From contig PWNO01000038.1 of assembly GCA_003557765.1 (NCBI GenBank), positions 1-12,320 on the forward strand: a stretch of 12,320 nucleotides of DNA, written 5' to 3'. Below, in pieces: positions 1-5,721 of the stretch. The DNA is from Bacteroidales bacterium (GTDB lineage: Bacteria > Bacteroidota > Bacteroidia > Bacteroidales > UBA7960). Within the stretch, counting starts at the first letter, position 1; the number at the start of each line of letters is the position of its first letter. The notes under the pieces are model-generated. The model searched no databases, was not told where the DNA came from, and was given only the letters and a program-made list of their open reading frames with translations. Both the position numbers and the translations under genes were made by a program.

Positions 1-258
1 GAGCAGGGATATATAATCTTTGATTCTGATACCGAAGAAATTACTGAAACAGACATTGCAGTAAGGGTGAGCCGGCAAGCCCTGAATACCTTTATCGCCT
101 ATGATGCAATGGGTAGGATTATGTTTGTAGATTTTGGAGCAGGCACGGTAACAAATACCGAGATAACCGTCAGCAGAGATGGAATCGTGCGGGCTGCCGA
201 AAATGTTGTGGTTGTAGCAGAAGATGGGGTCATAACAGCTTATTTTTTAGATAAATAG
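1..258 (+). CDS. C-terminal end of an unrecognised protein (5' truncated)
   Basis: The reading frame is open from the first base of the window, so this is the last 85 codons of a gene that begins upstream. A GTG at 67 could serve as a start, but no ribosome binding site precedes it and the frame reads through, so truncation by the window edge is more likely. The visible protein is soluble and looks all-beta, with alternating short hydrophobic strands and glycines (for example MGRIMFVDFGAG and GIVRAAENVVVVAEDGVITA). That resembles a repeating beta-propeller or beta-helix more than an enzyme core, but this is only an impression. It has no cysteines and no membrane segment. The family was not recognised. 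It ends with the stop at 256-258, and the next gene follows after about 170 bases with no obvious terminator between them. Confidence 0.7.
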   Translation, partial: EQGYIIFDSDTEEITETDIAVRVSRQALNTFIAYDAMGRIMFVDFGAGTVTNTEITVSRDGIVRAAENVVVVAEDGVITAYFLDK

Positions 259-410
259 TTCGCAAGTAGTTGCCGGATGACCAGATTGTGCTCGAGCAAA
301 TCTGTGTAAATTATGCAGAGCGAGTTGGGTTTAAGGTGTATCGTAGCCTACATAAAAAAAGTAATATTCCAATGCCTTCGCGGTTTAAAAATGAGCAGAT
401 TTTTACATTC

Positions 411-418
411 AGAGGTGG
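411..418 (+). promoter_or_regulatory. Ribosome binding site that decides the GTG start at 426
   Basis: AGAGGTGG lies 7 bases before the GTG at 426. The same frame stays open back to a TTG at 270, but that position has no Shine-Dalgarno sequence, and the residues it would add do not look like a natural N-terminus. Starting at 426 places a lysine/arginine-rich end directly before a membrane helix. Confidence 0.6.
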
Positions 419-425
419 AATTAGT

Positions 426-902
426 GTGAGGAAAGGCTTTGTTTTTCTCTTATCAACCTTCATTTTTGTTGCTCTGCTAGTTGTCGCAGTTTCCATTTAC
501 TATATAGCTGCCGAGCCGCAACGTTCGGTTGGGTACATCCTTTCTGACAGAACTAAAATACTCAGATTCGATAGTTTGGAATCTCTTGAAAACAAGTGGA
601 GAGAAGTGAGGCACATTGAGGAGTTGGGCTATTCTCTTCCGCCAATGGAAATTTTACTATCTCAATGGTACGAAGCGCTAGGCGCTGAATTTCCAGACTT
701 AGAGTCTTTTCTTAAGCACTATGGTATTGATAATCTGTTGTTGGAATTTCGTTTTACCAGTAAATTCCTTTTTGAACACGACAAGATATTTGTAAGGAGC
801 GAGGAGTTTGTTTCCATTGTGGGGTCAGTGGCATTAACCCCCAGGTGGGACGAGAGGAATCAGTATTTTGCTGAGAATTACGTTGGAAAGGGTATAATGT
901 AG
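426..902 (+). CDS. Small single-pass membrane protein, function unknown
   Basis: With the GTG start at 426 this is a 158-residue protein. Its N-terminus is short and basic (MRKG), followed by one hydrophobic helix at about residues 5-26, rich in Phe, Val, Leu and Ile. The remaining ~130 residues have mixed charge and no further membrane segment. This topology predicts an anchored domain exposed on the outer face of the membrane. The distal part has several acidic/aromatic stretches (for example SQWYEALGAEFPDLESF) and no cysteines. No catalytic motif or known family was recognised. The frame could extend upstream to 270, which would give 210 residues and bury the membrane helix in the middle; the ribosome binding site argues against that. 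The next gene begins 49 bases downstream with its own strong ribosome binding site, so co-transcription is possible. Confidence 0.65.
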   Translation: MRKGFVFLLSTFIFVALLVVAVSIYYIAAEPQRSVGYILSDRTKILRFDSLESLENKWREVRHIEELGYSLPPMEILLSQWYEALGAEFPDLESFLKHYGIDNLLLEFRFTSKFLFEHDKIFVRSEEFVSIVGSVALTPRWDERNQYFAENYVGKGIM

Positions 903-950
903 TATGTTATATATGGAAACTAAAATCTGTCTCTCATAGGAGGTAGTTTT

Positions 951-1481
951 GTGGTTAACAAAACGTCAGAATGTAATTGTGCATCAGGGGGTTCGTGTTG
1001 TGGGGCTAATGATGCTGTTTCAGATTCTTTAATCGTTACAATTGATTTTTTGTATCTTGACCTGAGTGTGTGCAACCGTTGTCAAAATACCGATGCTAAC
1101 CTTGAGGCCGCATTAAATGATGTTTCAGAAGTGCTCAAGGCGGCAGGACGGGAAGTGGTATTGAATAAGGTCTGTATTAACAGTGAAGAAACGGCAATTT
1201 CATATAAGTTCATCAGCTCTCCAACCATTCGGGTTAATGGTCGCGACATTCAAATGCAAACGAAAGAAAGCCTTTGTGAATCTTGCGGCGATTTATGTGA
1301 CGAAAAAGTCGATTGCCGTGTTTGGGAATTTGACGGAGAAGAGTATACGGCCCCGCCCAAGGCTAAGCTTGTCGAAGCTATTTTGCGGGAAGTGTTCAGT
1401 GCGGATAAGCCTGAACAGCAAGACAATGATTACTCTTTGCCGGAAAACTTAAGAATATTTTTCCGTTCAAAAAAACAGTAA
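951..1481 (+). CDS. DUF2703 family thioredoxin-like cysteine-rich protein
   Basis: 176 residues from a GTG start, with a near-perfect AGGAGGT at 939-945. The core matches the DUF2703 family as I know it: a beta strand leads into a CxxC motif, CNRC at residues 41-44, followed by T and an amphipathic helix (DANLEAALNDV). Next come a strand and SPTIRVNG at 90-97, where the Ser-Pro is the thioredoxin-fold cis-proline equivalent. A C-terminal cysteine cluster follows (C109, C112, C116, C122) with the family's WEFDGEEYTAPPKAKLVEAI-type ending. There are 11 cysteines in all, including an additional N-terminal cluster (C8, C10, C16, C17) before the fold. The protein lacks a signal peptide, so it is probably cytoplasmic. 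A redox or metal/metalloid-binding role is inferred from the fold and the cysteines; no specific substrate can be given. It is followed by a terminator at 1610. Confidence 0.85.
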   Translation: MVNKTSECNCASGGSCCGANDAVSDSLIVTIDFLYLDLSVCNRCQNTDANLEAALNDVSEVLKAAGREVVLNKVCINSEETAISYKFISSPTIRVNGRDIQMQTKESLCESCGDLCDEKVDCRVWEFDGEEYTAPPKAKLVEAILREVFSADKPEQQDNDYSLPENLRIFFRSKKQ

Positions 1482-1609
1482 CCACTTAACATTGTTATAA
1501 CCATGGAACAACCGAGTTTTGTTGCTTCAACTAACTATTCCCCACTTCCTGGTCTTGGTTTCCAGGAGTATTTGGGCGGGAATTAGCATTTATAATAATT
1601 GAGGTTGGG

Positions 1610-1637
1610 CCCTGCAGGCATAAGCTTGCAGGGTTTT
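1610..1637 (+). terminator. Rho-independent terminator after the DUF2703 gene
   Basis: CCCTGCA (1610-1616) pairs with TGCAGGG (1627-1633). The stem continues inward through a G-T pair and GC/GC to an ATAA loop, making about ten pairs. TTTT follows at once, then CCTTT. It lies 128 bases past the stop codon of the DUF2703 gene, on the same strand. Confidence 0.8.
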
Positions 1638-1706
1638 CCTTTACATCCAAATAATCAGGGAAACATGTTGATTGCATGGCGTGAGATTTTGATGTTGGAG
1701 GGGTAA

Positions 1707-1772
1707 ATGGTTCTTATTGCTAATATGTTTATAAGCACTCTGTTTGATATTATGATGATGAGTTTAATGTAG
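1707..1772 (+). CDS. Possible 21-residue hydrophobic small protein
   Basis: A short ORF starts with ATG at 1707, preceded by TTGGAGGGG (1695-1703), a ribosome binding site as strong as those of its neighbours and properly spaced. The predicted peptide is almost entirely hydrophobic and methionine-rich (it begins MVLIANMFIS), long enough for one membrane helix. It lies just upstream of the LapA-domain and Lmo0937-type membrane proteins, so a small membrane peptide would fit the context. Against it: the ORF is short enough to arise by chance in AT-rich DNA, and the ATG-rich tail (ATTATGATGATG) could be low-complexity sequence. Conservation has not been tested, so confidence is low. Confidence 0.25.
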   Translation: MVLIANMFISTLFDIMMMSLM

Positions 1773-1830
1773 AGGAGAGCGGACACTTCCACAGAATTAA
1801 AGCTGAAAACTATAGAAAGGAGAAAAAGCA

Positions 1831-2265
1831 ATGAGAATAATATTCCTTTTGTTGGCGCTACTGGTTGGGTTGCTTATAGCTGTATTGGCTATAATCAACA
1901 ATGAAGTTGTTACTGTGAACTATCTTTTGGGCCAGACGAGCCTCACTTTGTTTGTGCTGATTCTGGGCTCCGCCCTTGCGGGGGCATTGTTTATGGGTTT
2001 TTTGGGTATCTTTCGCAGCATCCATAGATACATGAAATCTCAGGGTAATCGCCACCTCACAAAAGAGTTGGAGCGGCGTGTTAAAGACCTGGAGGGTGAG
2101 AAGAAAAAGCTGGAAGCCGAGTTGGGCAAGCTGCAGAAAGAACGTGAAAAAGCCGCTACGGAAGCGCAGGATGATTTAGAGGATGAGAAGAAAAAACTTG
2201 AAGAAGAGTTAAAGAAGCAGCAGAAAGAACATGAAAATGCTGTTGCGAAAGAGCGTAATCGTTAA
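1831..2265 (+). CDS. LapA-domain (DUF1049) membrane protein with long coiled coil
   Basis: 144 residues from an ATG preceded by AAAGGAG. Residues 3-22 and about 39-60 form two membrane helices joined by a short loop containing NNEVVTVNYLLG. This is the typical signature of the LapA/YciS family (N-x-x-x-V-x-V-x-x-L between the helices). From about residue 70 to the end the protein is a highly charged Lys/Glu heptad-type coiled coil (ELERRVKDLEGEKKKLEAEL and similar), so a cytoplasmic tail on a hairpin membrane anchor is predicted. In Enterobacteria LapA/LapB act in lipopolysaccharide control; in Gram-positive bacteria the family has no settled role, so a scaffold or envelope-stress function is only inferred. 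The Lmo0937-type peptide starts 45 bases downstream with no terminator between, suggesting one transcript. Confidence 0.85.
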   Translation: MRIIFLLLALLVGLLIAVLAIINNEVVTVNYLLGQTSLTLFVLILGSALAGALFMGFLGIFRSIHRYMKSQGNRHLTKELERRVKDLEGEKKKLEAELGKLQKEREKAATEAQDDLEDEKKKLEEELKKQQKEHENAVAKERNR

Positions 2266-2310
2266 GAGAGATTAAGCTCTTTTGAGAAAAGCATACCGAG
2301 AGGGTTAAAG

Positions 2311-2481
2311 ATGAGAAAGAAAAGCCGGGATATTCTATGGATAATTGTTGCTGTTCTCGTGATCTTATGGCTTCTTGGTCTTTCTACAGCTACCGGTGGT
2401 GGGTTAATACACCTTTTATTGGTAATCGTGCTGATTGTGATTGTAGTGCAGTTGTTGCGAGGCAAAAAAATAAAATTTTAG
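2311..2481 (+). CDS. Lmo0937-family small membrane protein (DUF5670-like)
   Basis: A 56-codon gene read directly from the sequence, ATG at 2311 to TAG at 2479-2481, with the purine-rich GAGAGGG about 6 bases upstream. The protein begins MRKKSRDILW, followed by a hydrophobic helix with the hallmark WLLGLS, then a Gly-rich turn (TGGGLIH), a second hydrophobic helix rich in Val, Ile and Leu, and a basic end (RGKKIKF). The helix - WLLG - GGLIH - helix - basic-tail arrangement is that of the Lmo0937 family of about 50-residue membrane peptides common in Firmicutes and often linked to envelope stress. Its molecular role is unknown. It follows the LapA-domain gene closely, so the two membrane proteins are probably co-expressed. 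Confidence 0.8.
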   Translation: MRKKSRDILWIIVAVLVILWLLGLSTATGGGLIHLLLVIVLIVIVVQLLRGKKIKF

Positions 2482-2599
2482 ATAGAGATAACATCAAAAA
2501 CTGATGCTTGTGCGGCTGGTATTTGTACCCGAAATTTATTTACCGCTCGATGATGGGGTGTCTGTCAACCCTCCGGGTAGCATCTGGGAGACAGTTGTT

Positions 2600-2640
2600 T
2601 TGGGGTGCCAACTTAATGACTTGGCTTAATTGGCTCCCAA
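2600..2640 (+). promoter_or_regulatory. Hairpin in the leader upstream of dodecin
   Basis: TTGGGGTGCCAA (2600-2611) can pair with TTGGCTCCCAA (2630-2640), leaving one bulged T and one G-T pair. A second TTGGC copy at 2621-2625 could pair with the same GCCAA, so two alternative folds are possible. No T-tract follows, so it is not an intrinsic terminator. It may be a stabilising or regulatory leader element, since dodecin's ATG is 37 bases further on. No known riboswitch class was recognised. Confidence 0.35.
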
Positions 2641-2676
2641 AGATCTTAAAATCAAAAAATATGGGAGGGATTACGG

Positions 2677-2901
2677 ATGACTGAAAAACAAAAGACAAGC
2701 GTAGTAAAAATTGTTGAGTTGGTAGGAATATCTCAAGAAAGTTGGGAAGATGCGGCGCAAAATGCTGTGCGGGAAGCCTCGCAAACCTTAAACAATATAA
2801 CCGGAGTGGGGGTGCTACGCTGCACCGGCACTGTTGAAAATGGAAAAATAATAGAATACAAAGCTAATGTGAAAATTGCCTTCGGCCTAACTGATCGCTG
2901 A
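2677..2901 (+). CDS. Dodecin family flavin-binding-type protein
   Basis: 74 residues, ATG preceded by GGGAGGG. The full dodecin pattern is present: VVKIVELVGIS at the start, SWEDAAQNAVREAS forming the helix, TLNNITGVGV, then the last two strands (ENGKIIEYKANVKIAFGL). Length and strand-helix-strand-strand order are those of dodecin, a small cytoplasmic protein that assembles into a hollow dodecamer and stores flavins such as riboflavin or FMN. One point is unusual against the best-studied members: the flavin-stacking tryptophan in the second strand (NVVW or HLDW) aligns here with Gly43 (NITG). The only Trp, W23, lies in the helix, so flavin binding may differ. A strong terminator follows at 2939. 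Confidence 0.92.
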   Translation: MTEKQKTSVVKIVELVGISQESWEDAAQNAVREASQTLNNITGVGVLRCTGTVENGKIIEYKANVKIAFGLTDR

Positions 2902-2938
2902 ATTCAATCGTGTGGGAAAGACGCTTAAAGATCAATCT

Positions 2939-2969
2939 CCCCGCAACACTTGTTGCGGGGTTGTTATTT
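2939..2969 (+). terminator. Rho-independent terminator after dodecin
   Basis: CCCCGCAACA (2939-2948) and TGTTGCGGGG (2951-2960) form a nearly perfect GC-rich stem with a very small loop, followed by the T-rich tail TTGTTATTT. It ends the dodecin transcript and insulates the downstream VapBC promoter. Confidence 0.9.
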
Positions 2970-2996
2970 GACTTTCGATTCTATGTGTATTATTAT
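2968..2996 (+). promoter_or_regulatory. Sigma-A type promoter for vapBC
   Basis: TTGACT (2968-2973), a 17-base spacer and TATTAT (2991-2996) make a good -35/-10 pair. The predicted start of transcription, near 3003, would leave a leader of only about 12 bases before the VapB ATG. The -35 box begins inside the T-rich tail of the preceding terminator. Confidence 0.65.
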
Positions 2997-3014
2997 GTGT
3001 ATAGGGTGGTGTAT
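2982..3014 (+). repeat. Three GTGTAT direct repeats, 12-bp period: candidate VapB operator
   Basis: GTGTAT occurs at 2985-2990, 2997-3002 and 3009-3014, exactly 12 bases apart. The first two copies extend to a perfect 9-mer, TATGTGTAT. The array covers the -10 box, the predicted transcription start and the bases just before the VapB ATG, where an autorepressing antitoxin would bind. The sequence pattern is seen directly; its role as an operator is inferred. Confidence 0.5.
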
Positions 3015-3230
3015 ATGCGGACCAATATAGTTATAAACGATGAGCTGATGAGAAAGGCGCTGGAGGTTTCTGGGCTGAAAACAAAGAAAGAAGTTGTACA
3101 TGAGGCGCTGGGTGAGTACGTCCGGCAACGCACCCGCAAAGATCTGATGGATTTGCGGGGAAAGGTAATGTTTGTCAAAGACTATGATTACAAAGCTGGA
3201 CGGCGGGAGAAGGCCAATGATGTTGGTTGA
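3015..3230 (+). CDS. vapB: VapB-type antitoxin
   Basis: 71 residues from ATG 3015, with GGGTGG as ribosome binding site. Residues 1-40 (MRTNIVINDELMRKALEVSG, then KTKKEVVHEALGEYVRQR) form a ribbon-helix-helix DNA-binding domain, as in VapB antitoxins: a short beta strand for DNA contact followed by two helices. Residues 41-71 (RKDLMDLRGKVMF plus an acidic/aromatic segment with KDYDYKAG) are the toxin-binding tail. VapB neutralises the VapC ribonuclease and normally represses its own promoter together with VapC. The end of the gene overlaps the start of VapC by 14 bases, so the two are translationally coupled. The frame is open upstream as far as 2910, but the terminator and promoter lie in that stretch, so ATG 3015 is the start. 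Confidence 0.9.
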   Translation: MRTNIVINDELMRKALEVSGLKTKKEVVHEALGEYVRQRTRKDLMDLRGKVMFVKDYDYKAGRREKANDVG

Positions 3231-3621
3231 CACATCGGTGCTGATAGGTTTTCTAAAAGGGGATCCCGGTGAAAAAGTCTTGCTGTTTGAAGAGGTTTTG
3301 GCCCGGAAGGTTCCCTTTGGCATTTCCGCGCTGACATACCAGGAGGTGCTCCAGGGTGCCCGGGACGAGAAAGAATTTGCCCGTTTGGAGGAGTACTTGG
3401 GCACCCAGACCATATATTACCCCGGTGTGGAGACAACTTTTTATGAAAAGGCTGCCTCCACCTACTATACCCTGCGCCGAAAAGGCATTACCTGTACCAC
3501 GGTGGACATACTAATTGCTGTTACAGCCGTGGAACATGAACTGGCTCTTTTGCATGCGGATGCCGACTTTGACGCCATTGGCAATCATTTGTCGGAGTTG
3601 AAAATGCTGGCCAGCCTCTAA
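3217..3621 (+). CDS. vapC: VapC-type PIN-domain ribonuclease toxin
   Basis: 134 residues. The four acidic positions of the PIN nuclease site are all visible: D5 (MLVDTSVLI), E43 (YQEVLQG), D97 (TTVDILIA) and D115/D117 (HADADFD). They coordinate Mg or Mn for cleavage of RNA; VapC toxins usually cut tRNA or rRNA, and the target here cannot be predicted. Length and motif order are normal, so the toxin appears intact. ATG 3217 and ATG 3220 are both possible starts. GGGAGAAGG (3205-3213) is close to either one and lies within the end of vapB, and the 14-base overlap couples toxin synthesis to the antitoxin. A strong terminator follows immediately. The module is bordered by a transposase remnant, consistent with acquisition by mobile DNA. 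Confidence 0.92.
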   Translation: MMLVDTSVLIGFLKGDPGEKVLLFEEVLARKVPFGISALTYQEVLQGARDEKEFARLEEYLGTQTIYYPGVETTFYEKAASTYYTLRRKGITCTTVDILIAVTAVEHELALLHADADFDAIGNHLSELKMLASL

Positions 3622-3626
3622 CCTTG

Positions 3627-3650
3627 CCCTGCAGTGTCTGCAGGGTTTTT
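3627..3650 (+). terminator. Rho-independent terminator after vapC
   Basis: CCCTGCAG (3627-3634), a TGT loop and CTGCAGGG (3638-3645) form a perfect 8-pair stem followed directly by TTTTT. It begins 6 bases after the vapC stop codon. Confidence 0.92.
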
Positions 3651-3671
3651 CAGTGTCGTAACGGAAGTGGT

Positions 3672-3680
3672 TGTTATAAT
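3672..3680 (+). promoter_or_regulatory. Possible extended -10 promoter ahead of the transposase remnant
   Basis: TGTTATAAT at 3672-3680 is a perfect extended -10 element (TG-n-TATAAT). No good -35 box lies 17 bases upstream, where the vapC terminator ends. If active, it would transcribe only the broken transposase. Confidence 0.3.
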
Positions 3681-3700
3681 GATTGCTAAAGAGGGATTGT

Positions 3701-4068
3701 ATGGCCAGAGAACCCCATGTGTGTGAAAGATGCGTGCATCATTATTGTGCTGCCAAGCTCAAGCAGATTTGGCTACAACCAGACAAGAAAAGTGCCATTC
3801 GTGTTGCCAACATGCTGATGGATGAATATGCTTCGTCGTTTCCAAAGGCGTGGGAGTGCTAGAACACGGGCTTGAGAATTCACTTCAATACTTTATGTAT
3901 GAACGACTTGACAGCCGTAAAACTTCCTCAACAAATGTGATTGAACGCTTGAACAGGGAGATTCGCAGAAGGACATCAGTAGTAGGTGTTTTCCCCAGTA
4001 TGGACTCCTATATAATAATATTGGTTACAAGCTATCTTATTGAATATAGTTTTGCGCACTTAACTTGA
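3701..4068 (+). pseudogene. IS256 (mutator) family transposase remnant, frameshifted
   Basis: Two adjoining reading frames together spell the C-terminal third of an IS256-family transposase. The first (3701-3862) contains KLKQIWLQPDKKSAIRVANM and DEYASSFPKA, then hits a stop. The second (3850-4068) continues with VLEHGLENSLQYF, TSSTNVIERLNREIRRRTSV and VGVFPSMDSY. The family would have GCG-GTG-GAG-GTG-CTA where this sequence has GCGTGGGAGTGCTA, so a one-base loss near 3850 broke the frame. The CERCVHH segment just before the KLKQIW block looks like the family's RC-VH motif joined after an internal deletion. The N-terminal DNA-binding region and the first catalytic aspartates are absent, while the NxxERLNREIRRR block is kept. 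No terminal inverted repeats were found. It cannot encode an active enzyme. Confidence 0.85.
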
Positions 4069-4095
4069 ACTAACCAGGGAAAGTGGAGCTAGCAC

Positions 4096-4126
4096 AAAAA
4101 AAAGTCAGGGATTGCGTTCTCCTGAC
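4096..4126 (-). terminator. Rho-independent terminator of the M20/DUF5058 operon
   Basis: Read on the minus strand, GTCAGG, an 11-base loop and CCTGAC are followed by eight Ts (plus-strand A-tract at 4096-4103, arms at 4104-4109 and 4121-4126). It lies about 90 bases past the last gene of the minus-strand operon. The stretch between the hairpin and that gene holds nothing recognisable. Confidence 0.8.
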
Positions 4127-4218
4127 CAAGTTCTTTAGATGGGTGATATTATTTGGGAGTGCCTCTGGTAGAGGATGTCTTAGTTGGAAACGGTTTTAGC
4201 ATCTATGCTGCTCGGAGA

Positions 4219-4944
4219 TTACGCCTGTTCAGATTTGTCCACAACTCTGATTAAGCCTTTCTTCCAAAATATCCTTGCAGAGAGTATGGTAATGGGGAGC
4301 ATGGCAAGAATCAATATGCCCTCCATGCCAGGTAAAACAATTCCTGCCAGGATGAGACCAGAGACTATTGCAACGGGGATAACCACAGCTAACAATTTAT
4401 TCTTTATTTGCATTTTGCCTTCGCTGCTGGCCAATATTCCCAGGGCCAGTCCACCGAACAGGGCGGGCAACATATATTGAGTCGCCTGCTGCACTACAGG
4501 AGCCTGTAATATCGGTTGCAGTGGGACCAAAAAGAGTGCGCCCAACGATATTATTAAAACGGTAAGGATGGACGAAGTTGCCACAGCAACTGTTGCTATA
4601 GCATCACCCTCAGGTGTATTTTGGTCAGCCTTTGCTAGCTTTTGAGCATTTATCACGCAGGGAAGTTTCAGGTTCATAATATTACCAGTGAGAAAGGTCA
4701 GATACGTAGATGAACCCAAGATGGGAGTATAGCTAAGAGCCTCCGAAATACCTATGGGCATGAAAATTGCCATTACGCTAATACCTGCAAGAGCCAGCAT
4801 TGGAAGGTCTGGGAAAATGTCATAAACGGAAGACACAATTAATGGAACAGCAATCATGTAGAGCAAAGCAATTAATGTGCCAATACGCCCAAAACGGTGT
4901 GACCAATTTAAGTACTTATCTTGATCTAATGTATTATTACTCAT
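4219..4944 (-). CDS. Polytopic membrane protein, probable partner of the DUF5058 protein
   Basis: 241 residues; ATG at 4944 preceded on the minus strand by AAGGGGG. About six membrane helices are visible, near residues 20-41, 46-69, 117-142, 157-173, 183-203 and 206-224, with no signal peptide. Between the second and third helices is a hydrophilic stretch with TFLTGNIMNLKLPCVINAQ and KADQNTPEGD, which looks like a conserved re-entrant or substrate-facing loop. The last residues are basic, then acidic. It begins 29 bases after the DUF5058 gene, and the two proteins are almost equal in length. This suggests the halves of a heteromeric transporter, though that is inferred from arrangement alone. 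No ATP-binding or solute-binding protein gene is present nearby, so a secondary carrier is more likely than an ABC system. I did not assign a named family. Confidence 0.75.
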   Translation of the reverse strand: MSNNTLDQDKYLNWSHRFGRIGTLIALLYMIAVPLIVSSVYDIFPDLPMLALAGISVMAIFMPIGISEALSYTPILGSSTYLTFLTGNIMNLKLPCVINAQKLAKADQNTPEGDAIATVAVATSSILTVLIISLGALFLVPLQPILQAPVVQQATQYMLPALFGGLALGILASSEGKMQIKNKLLAVVIPVAIVSGLILAGIVLPGMEGILILAMLPITILSARIFWKKGLIRVVDKSEQA

Positions 4945-4973
4945 AGAACAACCCCCTTAGATTATTCTCAGAC

Positions 4974-5690
4974 TTACCCTAAAAGAGCCGACCAACCAAC
5001 TGAAGCAATCATGCCGCCAATAAGAGCGATTGCCAAGACAAAATTGGCCAGCCAAGTCCAGTGAAATTTTTTGATTAAGAAGCCCACAAATATAGTCAGA
5101 ACGGCACTGGTTATTAGGGTGGCAGTACTCACTGGGTCAGTCAATAACATGGAAGGCATAAATACTGCTAACAAGGTAAGCATAAAGCAGGAGCTCATGA
5201 CTACACCCCAGGAGCTTTGCTTGCGCGCAGAAATTAATCCCAATGAAATCTTTTTAGCAAAAGGAATTATCACAAAGAAACCGCCCAGGATACCGATACT
5301 CATCACAATCATAATCGCACTCAGCATTTCAGGGTTATTTGCTGCAACCATTTCACCAATACTTCCATAGCCCAGGGTCCCTGAAGCAGTTTCGGAAGCC
5401 ATTAGCTCGTAACCCACCGAGCCGATGACAGACAGGCGCCACCACGGCCAGGCAATGCCAAAAGCCGCAGCAAGCGAGAAAAAGCCGATAACTATGGCCA
5501 GGCTGGGGGCTATTGAAAATATGAGACTGGATTTAATTACATTTTTTACTACTTGCTTGTTGATACCCAACTCCAGGCAACGGTTATAACTTTTCTTTAG
5601 GAAAATAGCAGCGTAAAACATGATATACAACAATCCAACAATAACCAAGGTAAACATCAGCGGGCTACCTGCAATCTCTCTAAACCCCAT
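4974..5690 (-). CDS. DUF5058 family membrane protein, putative transporter subunit
   Basis: 238 residues from ATG 5690, with AAGGAG just upstream on the minus strand. The pattern matches DUF5058 as I know it: an N-terminal helix, a basic linker (FLKKSYNRCLELGINKQVVK), a SIAPSLAIVIGFFSLAAAFG helix, then WPWWRLSVIGSVGYELMASE and TLGYGSIGEMV before the later helices. About six membrane segments lie near residues 11-31, 52-80, 122-144, 161-182, 187-206 and 211-235. The family has no experimentally defined function that I know of. Its position 31 bases after an M20 amidohydrolase and 29 bases before another membrane protein of matching size points to import of the amidohydrolase's substrate or export of a product. 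The role is inferred from context only. The gene appears intact. Confidence 0.85.
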   Translation of the reverse strand: MGFREIAGSPLMFTLVIVGLLYIMFYAAIFLKKSYNRCLELGINKQVVKNVIKSSLIFSIAPSLAIVIGFFSLAAAFGIAWPWWRLSVIGSVGYELMASETASGTLGYGSIGEMVAANNPEMLSAIMIVMSIGILGGFFVIIPFAKKISLGLISARKQSSWGVVMSSCFMLTLLAVFMPSMLLTDPVSTATLITSAVLTIFVGFLIKKFHWTWLANFVLAIALIGGMIASVGWSALLG

Positions 5691-5721
5691 AGTTTAGTCT
5701 CCTTTCAGATAACCAGACGCA

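Larger units (their letters stand above)
1482..1830. other. 349-base intergenic stretch
   Basis: No large gene is visible on either strand. The stretch holds an intrinsic terminator (1610-1637) that ends the preceding transcript, then a possible 21-codon ORF with a good ribosome binding site (1707-1772). The rest is AT-rich sequence that should contain the promoter for the LapA-domain gene at 1831. No convincing -35/-10 pair could be fixed there: TTGATA at about 1743 has no matching -10 box at a good distance. Confidence 0.6.

Noticed and set aside
270..425. Upstream extension of the membrane protein that starts at 426
   Set aside because: The frame is open from a TTG at 270, but no ribosome binding site precedes it, while AGAGGTGG directly precedes the GTG at 426 and the membrane signal begins there.
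2521..2600. Possible riboswitch in the region containing CCCTCCGGGTAGCATC
   Set aside because: Only a 5-base inverted repeat (CTGTC/GACAG) could be found, and no known riboswitch core motif was recognised.
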